DNA of 64,000 bases from Frigoribacterium endophyticum (GCF_011759585.1 NZ_JAAOYV010000001.1:1178001-1242000); one strand, 5' to 3'. Positions 8,304 through 17,807 are shown, counted from the first letter of the stretch. Notes: generated from the sequence alone by a model not told the origin. Translations and numbers: made by a program.

Positions 8304-8309
8304 TAGCGT
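8304..8309 (+). promoter_or_regulatory. Candidate -10 element (TAGCGT) of the NRDE gene
   Basis: TAGCGT lies in the 115-base divergent region between coaBC and the NRDE gene, giving a leader of about 58 bases that carries GAGGAG before the GTG at 8374. No clear -35 is seen. Confidence 0.35.
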
Positions 8310-8373
8310 TGCTGCCTCCACGATGCCCCATCCCGGGGTGGTCGCGCCCCCGACCCGGCCGAGGAGCCTCTCC

Positions 8374-9165
8374 GTGTGCACAGTCGTCGTCTCCGTCGCC
8401 CCGTCCGGCCCCTGGCCCGTGGTGTTCCTCGGCCTGCGTGACGAGGCGGCCGACCGCCCGTGGGATCCTCCGGCCGCCTGGTGGCCCGAGCTCGGCGGGC
8501 GGGTGCAGGGCGTCCACGACCGGGAGGCCGGCGGTGCCTGGCTGGCCACGGCGACGGGCCCGGCCCGCGCCTCCGTCGTCCTGAACCGGCACGAACGGCC
8601 GCCGGAGCCGGAGGGCGGGTGGGAGACCCGAGGGGTCCTGCCGCTCCGCGCGGCGGCCGACGGCGACCTGCCCGCCGGCCGCCCGCGCCAGCGTCCCTTC
8701 ACGCTCCTCACCGCGGACCGGGAGGGGGCGCTGGTGACCTCGTGGGACGGCTCCGTGCTCCGGGCCGAGCGCCTCGCCCCGGGGGTGCACGTGCTCACGC
8801 ACGGGGCGGTGGACGACCCGTCGGTGCCGCGCGTGGCTCGCTGGGCCCCGCGGTTCCGCGCGGCGGAGGCGCCCACGGGGCCGCCGCCCGCCGAGAGCCG
8901 GGCGGACGGGCTCGGCGGTCTCGACGCCCTCGCCGACGCGGGCTCCTCGTGGGGTCCGTGGCTCGACGTGCTCCGCGAGAGCACGTCGCTCGACGAGCGC
9001 GACCCGGAGGCCCTGGTGCGCTCCGACCTGCTCGACGGCCGCTGGCTCGGGTCGCTGTCGCTCTCCCTCGTCGCGGTCGCCGCCGACGACGTCCGGCACG
9101 TGCACGTGAGGCTCGACGACGAGACGCGGCGTCATCGGGAATCAGCGGGGGCGACGCGCGGTTAG
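8374..9165 (+). CDS. NRDE family (TANGO2-like) protein
   Basis: A 263-residue protein starting V/M-C-T-V. The family begins MCT, and Cys2 is proposed as an N-terminal nucleophile after Met removal. This fixes the GTG at 8374 as the start; an in-frame ATG at 8323 would bury the Cys, and GAGGAG lies six bases upstream of 8374. Other family-like stretches are SWDGSVLRAERLAPGVHVLTH and WDPPAAWWPE; the usual NRDE motif itself is replaced by NRHERP (Asn-Arg-His-Glu). It is divergent from coaBC. Eukaryotic TANGO2 is linked to haem and acyl-CoA handling; the bacterial role is unknown. Confidence 0.8.
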   Translation: MCTVVVSVAPSGPWPVVFLGLRDEAADRPWDPPAAWWPELGGRVQGVHDREAGGAWLATATGPARASVVLNRHERPPEPEGGWETRGVLPLRAAADGDLPAGRPRQRPFTLLTADREGALVTSWDGSVLRAERLAPGVHVLTHGAVDDPSVPRVARWAPRFRAAEAPTGPPPAESRADGLGGLDALADAGSSWGPWLDVLRESTSLDERDPEALVRSDLLDGRWLGSLSLSLVAVAADDVRHVHVRLDDETRRHRESAGATRG

Positions 9166-9168
9166 TCT
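9163..9168 (+). promoter_or_regulatory. Candidate -10 element (TAGTCT) of the cystine-type ABC operon
   Basis: TAGTCT overlaps the stop codon of the NRDE gene and lies about 55 bases before the GTG at 9222, whose ribosome binding site is AGGAAG. A weak prediction, since no -35 is visible. Confidence 0.3.
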
Positions 9169-9221
9169 CGGGAGCCACGCCCGACCCGGGCGCAGGAGCA
9201 CCCCCGACCAGGAAGTCCGAC

Positions 9222-10100
9222 GTGAAGATCACCGCGCCCCGCACCCGCCTCGCCCGCACCGCCCGCACCGTCGCCCTCACCGGCGTCGTCGCCGCCTCCG
9301 TGCTCGGCCTCAGCGCCTGCGCCCCCGCGTCGACCGACGGCGTCGTCAGCGCGCCGACCGGCAGCAGCAGCGCCGCGGCGGGGGAGGGCACGACCCTCGC
9401 CGACGTGCAGGACGCCGGGAAGCTCGTCGTCGGCACCGAGGGCACCTACCAGCCGTTCACCTTCCACGAGGACGGCTCCGGCGAGCTCACCGGCTACGAC
9501 GTCGAGGTCGTCACCGCCGTCGCCGAGAAGCTGGGAGTCACGCCCGAGTTCCAGGAGACCCAGTGGGACGCGATCTTCGCGGGCCTCGACGCGGGCCGCT
9601 TCGACCTCATCGCCAACCAGGTCTCGATCACCGACGAGCGCGAGGCCAAGTACGACTTCTCGGCCCCGTACACGGTGAGCCGCGGCGTGGTCATCGTGCC
9701 GGCCGACGACACCTCTATCACGTCGCTCGCCGACCTCGACGGCAAGACCACCGCGCAGTCGCAGTCGAGCAACTGGTACACGACCGCGAAGGACGCCGGC
9801 GCCGACGTCGAGGTCGTCGAGGGCTGGGCCCAGTCGATCGCGCTCCTCGAGCAGGGCCGCATCGACGCCACGGTCAACGACGAGCTGACCTTCCTCGACT
9901 ACCAGCAGACCGACCCGACGGCCGCGGCCGCGGTCAAGGTCGGCGCCACCACCGACGACGTCTCCGAGAGCGCCTTCGTGGTCGCGAAGGGGTCCGACGA
10001 CCTCGTCGCCGCGATCGACGACGCCCTCGACGAGCTGCGCGCCGACGGCACGCTCGCCTCGATCTCCGAGAAGTACTTCGGCAGCGACGTCAGCGAGTAG
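9222..10100 (+). CDS. Amino-acid ABC transporter substrate-binding lipoprotein, cystine (TcyJ/TcyA) type
   Basis: A 292-residue lipoprotein. It has a signal peptide and lipobox LSAC (Cys33), then an SBP_bac_3 domain from about residue 60: GTEGTYQPFTFHEDGSGELTGYD, WDAIFAGLDAGRFDLIANQV, KYDFSAPYTVSRG and SEKYFGSDV. The combination WD-IFAGLD-RFD-IANQV and YDFS-PYT-SR resembles L-cystine binding proteins more than histidine or glutamine ones, so cystine is the best substrate guess. It is the first gene of a three-gene importer that sits just upstream of sufS-sufU, which fits a sulfur amino-acid role. GTG start with AGGAAG upstream. Confidence 0.85.
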   Translation: MKITAPRTRLARTARTVALTGVVAASVLGLSACAPASTDGVVSAPTGSSSAAAGEGTTLADVQDAGKLVVGTEGTYQPFTFHEDGSGELTGYDVEVVTAVAEKLGVTPEFQETQWDAIFAGLDAGRFDLIANQVSITDEREAKYDFSAPYTVSRGVVIVPADDTSITSLADLDGKTTAQSQSSNWYTTAKDAGADVEVVEGWAQSIALLEQGRIDATVNDELTFLDYQQTDPTAAAAVKVGATTDDVSESAFVVAKGSDDLVAAIDDALDELRADGTLASISEKYFGSDVSE

Positions 10101-10103
10101 CCC

Positions 10104-10766
10104 GTGCCGTCGTCCGACCTCTTCTGGCGGTCGCTGTGGCCGATCGTGTCGGGCGCCCTCGTGGCCTCGATCCCGCTGGCCCTCGCCTCGATGGCCATCG
10201 GGCTCGTCATCGCCCTGGTGGTCGCCCTCATGCGGCTGTCGCCGACGCGGTGGCTGCGGTGGCCGGCCCGCGTCTTCGTCTCGGTCATCCGGGGCACGCC
10301 GCTCCTCGTGCAGCTGTTCGTGGTCTTCTACGGGCTGCCGTCGATCGGCGTGCGCCTCGACCCCTGGCCGAGCGCGATCATCGCGTTCTCGCTCAACGTG
10401 GGCGGCTACGGCGCCGAGGTGATCCGGGCGGCGATCCAGTCGGTGCCGCGCGGCCAGTGGGAAGCGGCGCACACGATCGGCATGTCGCGCTCGCTCGCGC
10501 TGCGGCGCGTCGTGCTGCCGCAGGCGGCGCGCGTCTCCGTGCCCCCGCTCTCGAACACGTTCATCTCGCTCGTCAAGGACACCTCGCTCGCCTCGCTGAT
10601 CCTCGTCACCGAGCTCTTCCGGCAGGCACAGCAGATCGCGACGGTCTCGAACGAGTTCATGCTGCTGTACCTGGAGGCCGCCCTGGTCTACTGGGTCATC
10701 TGCCTCGCCCTGTCGACCGGCCAGGGCGCCCTCGAGAAGAAGCTGGACCGCCATGTCGCCCGCTGA
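10104..10766 (+). CDS. Amino-acid ABC transporter permease (HisMQ family)
   Basis: A 220-residue permease with about five membrane helices. Family motifs are [19 protein letters not shown] (residues about 53-71), [28 protein letters not shown] with the EAA loop, and [12 protein letters not shown]. Permeases of this size act as homodimers or heterodimers in polar amino-acid importers; as there is only one permease gene here, a homodimer is expected. The GTG starts three bases after the binding-protein stop, without a strong ribosome binding site. Confidence 0.9.
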   Translation: MPSSDLFWRSLWPIVSGALVASIPLALASMAIGLVIALVVALMRLSPTRWLRWPARVFVSVIRGTPLLVQLFVVFYGLPSIGVRLDPWPSAIIAFSLNVGGYGAEVIRAAIQSVPRGQWEAAHTIGMSRSLALRRVVLPQAARVSVPPLSNTFISLVKDTSLASLILVTELFRQAQQIATVSNEFMLLYLEAALVYWVICLALSTGQGALEKKLDRHVAR

Positions 10767-11565
10767 CGCCTCCGCCGCCGGCCCCGCCCGCGCCTCCTCG
10801 TCCGCCCCCGCCGTGCTGACCGTGACCGGGCTCACGAAGTCGTTCGGGGGCACGGCCGTGCTGAAGGGCATCGACCTCTCCGTCCGCCGCGGCCAGGTGG
10901 TCGCGATCATCGGGCCCTCGGGCTCGGGCAAGACGACCGTGCTGCGGTCGCTCAACAGCCTCGAGGTGCCCGACGGCGGCACCGTCGCCCTCTCGACGGG
11001 GCAGGTGCTCGACTTCGGGGCGGGGGCGTCCAAGCGCGAGCTGCTCGCCCTGCGCGACCGGTCGTCGATGGTGTTCCAGCACTTCAACCTCTTCCCGCAC
11101 ATGACCGTGCTGCAGAACGTCGTCGAGGGGCCGATCCGCGTCCAGGGGCGCGACCCAGAGGAGGCGCGGAGCGAGGCCCGCGGACTGCTCGCGCGAGTGG
11201 GCCTCGGCGGCCGGGAGGACGCGTACCCCGTCGAGCTCTCCGGCGGGCAGCAGCAGCGCGTCGGCATCGTGCGCGCGCTGGCTCTCCGGCCCGAGCTGCT
11301 GCTCTTCGACGAGCCGACCTCCGCCCTCGACCCCGAGCTCGTCGGCGACGTGCTCACCGTCGTGAAGGAGCTCGCCGAGGAGGGGTGGACGATGATCGTC
11401 GTCACCCACGAGCTCGAGTTCGCCCGGCGGGTGGCCGACGAGGTCGTCTTCATGGACGACGGCGTCGTGGTCGAGCGCGGCACCCCGGCCGACGTCCTCA
11501 ACCGCCCCCGCGAGGCGCGCACGCAGCAGTTCCTCCGACGGGTGCTGCGGCCGCTCGACGACTGA
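10753..11565 (+). CDS. Amino-acid ABC transporter ATP-binding protein (GlnQ/TcyN type)
   Basis: A 270-residue ATPase completing the importer. Walker [10 protein letters not shown] (54-62), Q-loop [13 protein letters not shown], signature [15 protein letters not shown], Walker [17 protein letters not shown], and switch His in [10 protein letters not shown]. No TOBE domain, as normal for polar amino-acid systems. The ATG at 10753 overlaps the permease gene by 14 bases. The first 20 residues are a Pro/Ala/Ser extension. No terminator hairpin is obvious in the following 113 bases. Confidence 0.9.
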   Translation: MSPADASAAGPARASSSAPAVLTVTGLTKSFGGTAVLKGIDLSVRRGQVVAIIGPSGSGKTTVLRSLNSLEVPDGGTVALSTGQVLDFGAGASKRELLALRDRSSMVFQHFNLFPHMTVLQNVVEGPIRVQGRDPEEARSEARGLLARVGLGGREDAYPVELSGGQQQRVGIVRALALRPELLLFDEPTSALDPELVGDVLTVVKELAEEGWTMIVVTHELEFARRVADEVVFMDDGVVVERGTPADVLNRPREARTQQFLRRVLRPLDD

Positions 11566-11655
11566 CGCCGACCGCGGCGGCGGCACGGCGGGCGACCTCC
11601 GGGAACACGGGGCGCCCCCGCGTCGTTGCACGACGGTGCCGTGGTCGACCCTCGG

Positions 11656-11661
11656 TACGAT
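11656..11661 (+). promoter_or_regulatory. Candidate -10 element (TACGAT) upstream of sufS
   Basis: TACGAT is followed by a short leader with AGGAAGG and the GTG at 11679. TTGCAC at 11626-11631 looks like a -35 but the 24-base spacing is too long, so only the -10 is proposed. Confidence 0.35.
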
Positions 11662-11678
11662 CGGCAGGAAGGGACACC

Positions 11679-13049
11679 GTGACCACCACCACCTCCACGA
11701 CCGCCGGCCCTCGGGCCGCCGCGACGACCGCCTCCCGGGGGCCGCTCTCCGACGACGAGGCCGCGCGCCTCCGCGCCGACTTCCCGCTCCTCGCGCAGGA
11801 GGTCTCGGGGGAGCCGCTGGCGTACCTCGACTCCGGCGCGACCGCGCAGCGGCCCCGCGCCGTGCTCGACGCGGAGCGCGCCTTCCTCGAGACGACCAAC
11901 TCGGCCGTGCACCGCGGCGCGCACACGCTCGCGGCCCTCGCGACGGAGGCCTTCGAGGAGGCGCGGGAGACCGTGGCCGGCCTGCTCGGCGCCTCCGCGG
12001 ACGAGGTCGTCTGGACGGCGAACGCCACGGACGCCCTGAACCTCGTGGCCTACGGCATGGCGAACGCGACCCACGGCCGCGGCGGCGAGCCCGCCCGGAG
12101 GTTCGCCCTCCGGCCCGGCGACGAGATCGTCGTCACCGAGGCGGAGCACCACGCCAACCTCGTGCCCTGGCAGGAGCTCGCGGCCGTGACGGGAGCGGTG
12201 CTGCGCGCCGTCGCGGTCGACGACGACGGCGTGTGGACGGCCGCCGACGCCGCGGCCGTGATCGGGCCCCGGACGCGCATCGTGGCCGTCGCCCACGTCT
12301 CGAACGTCACCGGGCTGGTCGCCCCCGTCGACGAGGTCGTCGCGCTCGCACACGCGGTCGGGGCCCTCGTCGTGCTCGACGCCTGCCAGTCGGTGCCCCA
12401 CCGCCCCGTCGACGTCCGCGCCCTCGACGTCGACTTCCTCGCGTTCTCGGGCCACAAGATGCTCGGGCCGACCGGCATCGGGGTGCTCTGGGGGAGGGCG
12501 GAGCTGCTGGGCGCGCTGCCGCCCTTCCGCACGGGCGGGTCGATGATCACCACCGTCACGCTCGACTCGGCCGAGTACCTGCCCGCCCCGCAGCGCTTCG
12601 AGGCCGGCACGCAGCCCGTCTCGCAGGCCGTCGCCCTCGCCGAGGCCGTCCGGTACCTCCGGGCCGTCGGGCTCGACCGCGTGCAGCAGCACGAGGAGGC
12701 GCTGGCTGAGTCGCTCGTCACGGGTCTCTCCGCGATCCCCGGCGTCCGAGTCGTGGGGCCGCCCGCGGGCGTCGCCCGCTCGGGCCTCGCCAGCTTCGTC
12801 GTGGACGGCGTCCACGCCCACGACGTCGGGCAGTACCTCGACGCCCAGGGCGTCGCGGTGCGCGTCGGGCACCACTGCGCCCAGCCGCTGCACCGCCGGC
12901 TCGGCGTCACCGCCACCACGAGAGCGAGCACGTACCTGTACACGACCACGGAGGACGTGGCGCGGCTGCTGACCGGGGTCGCCGGGGTCCGCGCCTACTT
13001 CGGCGTGGACGACGGCGGGACGGCCTCGGCCGGGGAGGGCGACCGATGA
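11679..13049 (+). CDS. sufS: Cysteine desulfurase, SufS type
   Basis: A 456-residue PLP enzyme that takes sulfur from cysteine for Fe-S cluster assembly. Visible are AYLDSGATAQRP, EAEHHANLVPWQ, DACQSVPHRPVDV, the PLP lysine in FSGHKMLGPTG (Lys260) and the sulfur-accepting Cys in VGHHCAQPL (Cys400). The C-terminal region matches group II desulfurases. The N-terminal 30 residues (Thr/Ala-rich) are an extension, so a slightly later start is possible, but AGGAAGG supports the GTG at 11679. It overlaps sufU by four bases; sufBCD are not in the window. Confidence 0.92.
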   Translation: MTTTTSTTAGPRAAATTASRGPLSDDEAARLRADFPLLAQEVSGEPLAYLDSGATAQRPRAVLDAERAFLETTNSAVHRGAHTLAALATEAFEEARETVAGLLGASADEVVWTANATDALNLVAYGMANATHGRGGEPARRFALRPGDEIVVTEAEHHANLVPWQELAAVTGAVLRAVAVDDDGVWTAADAAAVIGPRTRIVAVAHVSNVTGLVAPVDEVVALAHAVGALVVLDACQSVPHRPVDVRALDVDFLAFSGHKMLGPTGIGVLWGRAELLGALPPFRTGGSMITTVTLDSAEYLPAPQRFEAGTQPVSQAVALAEAVRYLRAVGLDRVQQHEEALAESLVTGLSAIPGVRVVGPPAGVARSGLASFVVDGVHAHDVGQYLDAQGVAVRVGHHCAQPLHRRLGVTATTRASTYLYTTTEDVARLLTGVAGVRAYFGVDDGGTASAGEGDR

Positions 13050-13492
13050 GCGGCGCCCTCGACTCCCTGTACCAGCAGGTGATCCTCGACCACGCCAAGG
13101 CGCGGCACGGCGACGGCGACCTGCCCGGCGCCGGCGCCGAGCACTACGAGCGGAACCCCACCTGCGGCGACGAGATCACCGTGCGCGTCGCGCTCGTCCC
13201 CGGGACGGACCGCGTCGAGTCGCTGCGCTGGCAGGGCGCGGGCTGCAGCATCTCGATGGCGTCCGCGTCCGTCCTCGCCGATGTCGCCCCGGGCCTGACG
13301 CTCGACGAGCTCCGGGTCCGGGTCGGGGCGTTCCGCGAGATGATGCGGTCGCGCGGTGCGGGCGAGCCCGACGACGAACTGCTCGGCGACGCCGTCGCCT
13401 TCCACGGCGTCTCGAAGTTCGTCATGCGCGTGAAGTGCGGCATGCTCGCCTGGGTGGCGGCGGAGGCCTGCGCCGTCGAGCTCGCCGCGTAG
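13046..13492 (+). CDS. sufU: SufU sulfur transfer protein
   Basis: A 148-residue zinc-dependent sulfurtransferase that accepts persulfide sulfur from SufS and passes it to the SUF assembly complex. Conserved ligand positions are all present: Cys40 and Asp42 in NPTCGDE, Cys67 in GAGCSISMASASV, and Cys131 in RVKCGMLAW. The insertion between the second and third ligands (about residues 84-120) is characteristic of SufU and separates it from classical IscU. The ATG overlaps the sufS stop. Gene order sufS-sufU is usual in Actinobacteria, where sufBDC normally precede; here the suf set appears split. Confidence 0.92.
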   Translation: MSGALDSLYQQVILDHAKARHGDGDLPGAGAEHYERNPTCGDEITVRVALVPGTDRVESLRWQGAGCSISMASASVLADVAPGLTLDELRVRVGAFREMMRSRGAGEPDDELLGDAVAFHGVSKFVMRVKCGMLAWVAAEACAVELAA

Positions 13493-13515
13493 CGGGGAGG
13501 GGCGTCGCCCGCCGC

Positions 13516-13521
13516 TAAACT
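13516..13521 (+). promoter_or_regulatory. Candidate -10 element (TAAACT) of thrS
   Basis: TAAACT is followed by a leader of about 30 bases carrying AAGGAG (13543-13548) ahead of the GTG at 13558. No T-box RNA is recognisable in this short leader. Confidence 0.45.
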
Positions 13522-13557
13522 GGCCGCCGTCCCCCGAACGCCAAGGAGCACACGACC

Positions 13558-15594
13558 GTGTCTGACCAGCCTGCCCCCGACGCCAGCGTCACCCCCGACA
13601 GCGGCGCCACCGCCCGCCCGGAGACGGTCGAGGTGACGCAGACGACGACCGGCCTCGAGCTGTTCACCGACAAGGCCGTCGTGGCGATCCGCGTGGCGGG
13701 CGAGCTCCGCGACCTCGCGTCCGAGGTGCACGCCGGCGACGTCGTCGAGCCGGTGCTGATCGACTCGCCCGACGGGCTCTCGATCCTGCGGCACTCGGCG
13801 GCCCACGTCATGGCGCAGGCCGTGCAGGCGATCAACCCGGAGGCCAAGCTCGGCATCGGCCCGCCCGTCACCGACGGCTTCTACTACGACTTCGACGTCG
13901 CCGAGCCGTTCACGCCCGACGACCTCAAGGCCATCGAGAAGGGCATGGAGCGGATCATCCGCCAGGGCCAGCGCTTCCGCCGCCGCGTCGTCACCGACGA
14001 GGAGGCCCGCGAGCTCCTGGCCGACGAGCCCTACAAGCTCGAGCTCGTGGGGCTCAAGGGCGGCGCCGACGGCGTCGGCGACGACGGCGAGTCCGTCGAG
14101 GTCGGGGGAGCCGAGCTCACCGTCTACGACAACGTCGACCCGAAGACCGGCGACGTGGTCTGGTACGACCTCTGCCGCGGTCCGCACCTGCCGAGCACGC
14201 GACTCCTCGGCAACGCCACGAAGTTGATGCGCGTGGCCGCCGCCTACTGGCGCGGCTCGGAGAAGAACCCCCAGCTGCAGCGCATCTACGGCACGGCCTG
14301 GCCCACGAAGGACGAGCTGCGGGCCTACCAGGCCCGCCTCGAGGAGGCCGCGAAGCGCGACCACCGCAAGCTCGGCGTCGAGCTCGACCTGTTCTCGTTC
14401 CCGGACGAGATCGGCTCCGGGCTCGCGATCTTCCACCCGAAGGGCGGCATCATCCGTCGCGAGATGGAGGACTACTCGCGCCGGCGGCACGAGGCCGCCG
14501 GCTACGACTTCGTCTACACGCCGCACATCACCAAGGCCAGCCTGTTCGAGACCTCCGGCCACCTCGGCTGGTACAAGGACGGCATGTTCCCGGCGATGAA
14601 GCTCGACGAGGCGCGCAACGACGAGGGCGAGGTCACACGGCAGGGCGCCGACTACTACCTCAAGCCGATGAACTGCCCGATGCACATCCTCGCCTACCGG
14701 TCGCAGCCGCGCTCCTACCGCGACCTGCCGCTCCGGCTCTTCGAGTTCGGCACGGTCTACCGCAACGAGAAGTCCGGCGTCATCCACGGCCTCACGCGCG
14801 TCCGCGGCATGACCCAGGACGACGCCCACATCTTCACGACCCGCGAGAAGATGAAGGAGGAGCTGACCGGCACGCTCGCCTTCGTGCTGTCGCTGCTCCG
14901 CGACTACGGCCTCACCGACTTCTACCTCGAGCTCAGCACGAAGGACCCGGAGAAGTACGTCGGCGACGACGACATCTGGGAGACCGCGACGTCGACCCTC
15001 CGCGAGGTCGCGGAGGAGTCCGGTCTCGAGCTGGTGCCCGACCCGGGCGGGGCCGCGTTCTACGGCCCGAAGATCTCCGTCCAGGCCCGCGACGCCATCG
15101 GCCGCACGTGGCAGATGTCGACGGTGCAGCTCGACTTCAACCTGCCCGAGCGGTTCGAGCTCGAGTACGCGGCCGCCGACGGCACGCGCCAGCGCCCGGT
15201 CATGATCCACCGAGCCCTCTTCGGCACCATCGAGCGGTTCTTCGGCGTGCTCACGGAGCACTACGCCGGGGCGTTCCCGGTCTGGCTCTCGCCCGTGCAG
15301 GTCGTCGCGATCCCGGTGGCCGACGAGTACGGCGACTACCTCGACGGCGTCGTCGCGCAGCTGAAGGAGAAGGGCGTCCGCGCCCAGGTCGACCACGGCG
15401 ACGACAGGTTCCCGAAGAAGATCCGTACGCACACGAAGTCCAAGGTGCCGTTCCAGCTGATAGCCGGCGAGGAGGACCGCGCCGCGGGGGCCGTCAGCTT
15501 CCGCTACCGCGACGGCTCCCAGGAGAACGGCGTGCCCGTCGCCGACGCCGTGGCGAAGATCCTCGAGGCCATCGAGACGAAGGCCCAGGTCTGA
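13558..15594 (+). CDS. thrS: Threonyl-tRNA synthetase
   Basis: A 678-residue class II tRNA synthetase. An N-terminal TGS domain (about 25-75) is followed by the editing/second additional domain beginning [16 protein letters not shown] (His79 and His83), the catalytic core with [21 protein letters not shown] (zinc-binding Cys) and [16 protein letters not shown], motif 3 near [22 protein letters not shown], and the anticodon-binding domain to the end. Length and domain order are normal. The first 20 residues (Pro/Asp/Ala-rich) precede the TGS fold. AAGGAG supports the GTG start. The HIT-domain gene follows after two bases. Confidence 0.95.
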   Translation: MSDQPAPDASVTPDSGATARPETVEVTQTTTGLELFTDKAVVAIRVAGELRDLASEVHAGDVVEPVLIDSPDGLSILRHSAAHVMAQAVQAINPEAKLGIGPPVTDGFYYDFDVAEPFTPDDLKAIEKGMERIIRQGQRFRRRVVTDEEARELLADEPYKLELVGLKGGADGVGDDGESVEVGGAELTVYDNVDPKTGDVVWYDLCRGPHLPSTRLLGNATKLMRVAAAYWRGSEKNPQLQRIYGTAWPTKDELRAYQARLEEAAKRDHRKLGVELDLFSFPDEIGSGLAIFHPKGGIIRREMEDYSRRRHEAAGYDFVYTPHITKASLFETSGHLGWYKDGMFPAMKLDEARNDEGEVTRQGADYYLKPMNCPMHILAYRSQPRSYRDLPLRLFEFGTVYRNEKSGVIHGLTRVRGMTQDDAHIFTTREKMKEELTGTLAFVLSLLRDYGLTDFYLELSTKDPEKYVGDDDIWETATSTLREVAEESGLELVPDPGGAAFYGPKISVQARDAIGRTWQMSTVQLDFNLPERFELEYAAADGTRQRPVMIHRALFGTIERFFGVLTEHYAGAFPVWLSPVQVVAIPVADEYGDYLDGVVAQLKEKGVRAQVDHGDDRFPKKIRTHTKSKVPFQLIAGEEDRAAGAVSFRYRDGSQENGVPVADAVAKILEAIETKAQV

Positions 15595-15596
15595 CG

Positions 15597-16223
15597 GTGA
15601 CGGCGAGCACGCCCGCCGGCTCCGGGGGAGAGGGCGCGACGCCCGCCCCCGGGGAGTCGGCGGGCGACTTCGCGGGCGTGCCCGACGCCTTCCAGCGACT
15701 GTGGACTCCGCACCGCGCCGTGTACGTCGCCGGCGGGCAGGGCGCGCACGACGACGACTCGTGCCCGTTCTGCCGTGCGCCGTCGCAGCCCGACGAGGAG
15801 GCGCTGGTCGTCGCCCGCGGCCGCCACGCCTACGTCCTCCTGAACCTGTTCCCGTACAACCCGGGTCACCTGCTGGTCTGCCCGTACCGGCACGTCTCCA
15901 CCTACGACCTCGCGACTCCCGAGGAGGTCGCGGAGATCGGGGCGCTGACGCAGACGGCCATGCGCGTGCTCACGGAGGTGTCCCACGCGCAGGGCTTCAA
16001 CCTGGGCATGAACCAGGGAGCCGTGGGCGGCGCCGGGATCGCGGCGCACCTCCACCAGCACGTCGTGCCGCGCTACGCGGGCGACTCGAACTTCTTCCCC
16101 ATCGTGGCGGGCACGAAGGCGATCACGCAGCTGCTCGGCGACGTCCGCACCGCGGTCGCCGAGGCGTGGCCGCACGACGAGGCCACTTCGGCACCGGCGG
16201 CGTCACCGGGGCCCGTAGCCTGA
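15597..16223 (+). CDS. HIT domain protein (histidine triad nucleotide hydrolase/transferase)
   Basis: A 208-residue protein with the histidine triad HLHQH (151-155), the catalytic centre of AMP-releasing hydrolases, and LNLFPYNPGHLLVCPYRHV, typical of the Ap4A phosphorylase-like actinobacterial branch. A CPFC pair near residue 56 suggests a structural metal site together with later His residues. The first 28 residues are Gly/Pro/Ala-rich and may be disordered. It is tightly linked to thrS (two bases apart), an arrangement common in Actinobacteria, where it may hydrolyse dinucleoside polyphosphates made by aminoacyl-tRNA synthetases. Confidence 0.88.
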   Translation: MTASTPAGSGGEGATPAPGESAGDFAGVPDAFQRLWTPHRAVYVAGGQGAHDDDSCPFCRAPSQPDEEALVVARGRHAYVLLNLFPYNPGHLLVCPYRHVSTYDLATPEEVAEIGALTQTAMRVLTEVSHAQGFNLGMNQGAVGGAGIAAHLHQHVVPRYAGDSNFFPIVAGTKAITQLLGDVRTAVAEAWPHDEATSAPAASPGPVA

Positions 16224-16233
16224 CGAGTGCGCC

Positions 16234-16239
16234 TAAACT
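16234..16239 (+). promoter_or_regulatory. Candidate -10 element (TAAACT) of pdxS
   Basis: TAAACT lies nine bases before the ATG at 16249, so the message would be leaderless or have two or three leader bases. The flanking GCGCCTAAACTAGGCGC is itself a palindrome (GCGCCTA/TAGGCGC arms), which may add regulator binding. Confidence 0.5.
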
Positions 16240-16248
16240 AGGCGCATC

Positions 16249-17187
16249 ATGAGCGACAGCACCCCGACCTCCGTCCCCACCTCCGCCTCCTCGTCGACCG
16301 CCGCCGGCACGACCGGCTCCGACCGGGTCAAGCGCGGCCTCGCAGAGATGCTGAAGGGCGGCGTGATCATGGACGTCGTCGACGTCGAGCAGGCGAAGAT
16401 CGCGGAGGAGGCCGGCGCCGTCGCCGTCATGGCCCTCGAGCGCGTGCCCGCCGACATCCGCTCGCAGGGCGGCGTCGCCCGGATGAGCGACCCCGACATG
16501 ATCGACGAGATCATCGCCGCCGTCTCCATCCCCGTCATGGCCAAGGCCCGCATCGGGCACTTCGTCGAGGCGCAGGTCCTGCAGACCCTCGGCGTCGACT
16601 ACATCGACGAGTCCGAGGTCCTGAGCCCGGCCGACTACGTCAACCACATCGACAAGTGGAACTTCACCGTCCCCTTCGTCTGCGGCGCGACGAACCTCGG
16701 CGAGGCCCTCCGCCGCATCACCGAGGGGGCGGCGATGATCCGCTCGAAGGGCGAGGCCGGCACCGGCGACGTCTCCGAGGCGACCAAGCACATCCGCACC
16801 ATCTCGAAGGAGATCGCGCAGCTCAAGGGCCTCGCGAAGGACGAGCTCTACGTCGCCGCGAAGGAGCTCCAGGCTCCGTACGAGCTCGTCGCCGAGATCG
16901 CCGCGACCGGCAAGCTGCCCGTCGTCCTCTTCACCGCGGGCGGCGTCGCGACCCCGGCCGACGCCGCGCTGATGATGCAGCTCGGCGCCGACGGCGTCTT
17001 CGTCGGCTCCGGCATCTTCAAGTCCGGCAACCCGCGCGAGCGGGCGGCCGCGATCGTCAAGGCGACCACCTTCTTCGACGACCCGCAGGTCGTGGCCGAC
17101 GCGTCCCGCGGCCTGGGCGAGGCCATGGTCGGCATCAACGTGCCCGACCTGCCGGCGCCCCACCGCCTCGCCGAGCGTGGCTGGTAG
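16249..17187 (+). CDS. pdxS: Pyridoxal 5'-phosphate synthase lyase subunit PdxS
   Basis: A 312-residue TIM-barrel enzyme that makes PLP from ribose 5-phosphate, glyceraldehyde 3-phosphate and the ammonia supplied by PdxT. Signature stretches are [21 protein letters not shown], the catalytic-lysine motif [19 protein letters not shown] and NFAAGG-like [21 protein letters not shown]. The N-terminal 22 residues are a Ser/Thr-rich extension. Its 3' end overlaps pdxT by 11 bases. Full length for the family. Confidence 0.95.
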   Translation: MSDSTPTSVPTSASSSTAAGTTGSDRVKRGLAEMLKGGVIMDVVDVEQAKIAEEAGAVAVMALERVPADIRSQGGVARMSDPDMIDEIIAAVSIPVMAKARIGHFVEAQVLQTLGVDYIDESEVLSPADYVNHIDKWNFTVPFVCGATNLGEALRRITEGAAMIRSKGEAGTGDVSEATKHIRTISKEIAQLKGLAKDELYVAAKELQAPYELVAEIAATGKLPVVLFTAGGVATPADAALMMQLGADGVFVGSGIFKSGNPRERAAAIVKATTFFDDPQVVADASRGLGEAMVGINVPDLPAPHRLAERGW

Positions 17188-17800
17188 CCCCTCGACGGAG
17201 GCGCGGGGCCCCCGGGTGGGGGTCCTCGCCCTCCAGGGCGACTTCCGGGAGCACCTCGCGGTGCTCACGGCCCTCGGCGCCGAGGCCGTGCCCGTCCGTC
17301 GTCCTGACGAGCTGGCCTCGGTCTCCGGCCTGGTCATCCCCGGCGGGGAGTCCACCGTGATGGACAAGCTCTCCCGGACGTTCGGCATGGCCGAGCCCCT
17401 CCGCGCCGCGGTCGACGGCGGCCTGCCCGTCTACGGCACCTGCGCGGGGCTCATCATGCTCGCCGACCACGTCGTCGACGGCACCCCCGGGCAGCGCACC
17501 ATCGGCGGGCTCGACGTCTCCGTCCGCCGCAACGCGTTCGGCGGCCAGACCGACTCCTTCGAGACCGACCTCGACGTGCCCGTGATCGGTGGTCCTCCCG
17601 TGCACGCCGTCTTCATCCGCGCACCGGTGGTCGACCGGGTCGGGGCCCTGGCCACCGCGGTCGGCGTGCTCGACGACGGCCGTGTGGTCGCGGTCGAGCA
17701 GGGCTCCCTGCTCGGCACGTCGTTCCACCCCGAGGTCACGGCCGACTACCGGTTCCACGCGAGGTTCCTCGACAAGGCCCGCGCCTTCAGCTCGCGCTGA
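17177..17800 (+). CDS. pdxT: Pyridoxal 5'-phosphate synthase glutaminase subunit PdxT
   Basis: A 207-residue class I-type glutamine amidotransferase feeding ammonia to PdxS. Visible are [14 protein letters not shown], the [12 protein letters not shown] oxyanion motif, nucleophile Cys89 in [10 protein letters not shown] and the His-Glu pair in FHPEVTAD. The GTG at 17177 overlaps pdxS; the next in-frame GTG (about 17216) would begin right at the core fold and is the main alternative, because the first 13 residues are not conserved. Length is normal. Confidence 0.92.
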   Translation: MAGSPSTEARGPRVGVLALQGDFREHLAVLTALGAEAVPVRRPDELASVSGLVIPGGESTVMDKLSRTFGMAEPLRAAVDGGLPVYGTCAGLIMLADHVVDGTPGQRTIGGLDVSVRRNAFGGQTDSFETDLDVPVIGGPPVHAVFIRAPVVDRVGALATAVGVLDDGRVVAVEQGSLLGTSFHPEVTADYRFHARFLDKARAFSSR

Positions 17801-17807
17801 CCGCCCT

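Noticed and set aside
8323-8374. ATG at 8323 as start of the NRDE gene
   Set aside because: It would add 17 residues before the conserved V-C-T N-terminus and hide the nucleophile Cys; the GAGGAG site belongs to the GTG at 8374.
8259-8984. Upstream extension of the coaBC frame
   Set aside because: The extra 240 codons are Ser/Arg/Pro-rich antisense of the NRDE gene, and a good ribosome binding site precedes the GTG at 8258.
11626-11661. TTGCAC/TACGAT as a full sufS promoter
   Set aside because: The 24-base spacer is too long for one promoter; only the -10 box is kept.
9162-12893. A 1243-codon open frame on the minus strand
   Set aside because: It is antisense to the cystine importer and sufS, Arg/Gly/Val-rich with no domain; such frames are a by-product of 72 percent GC third-position bias.
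13522-13557. T-box leader for thrS
   Set aside because: The leader is only about 30 bases and lacks the T-box core sequence.
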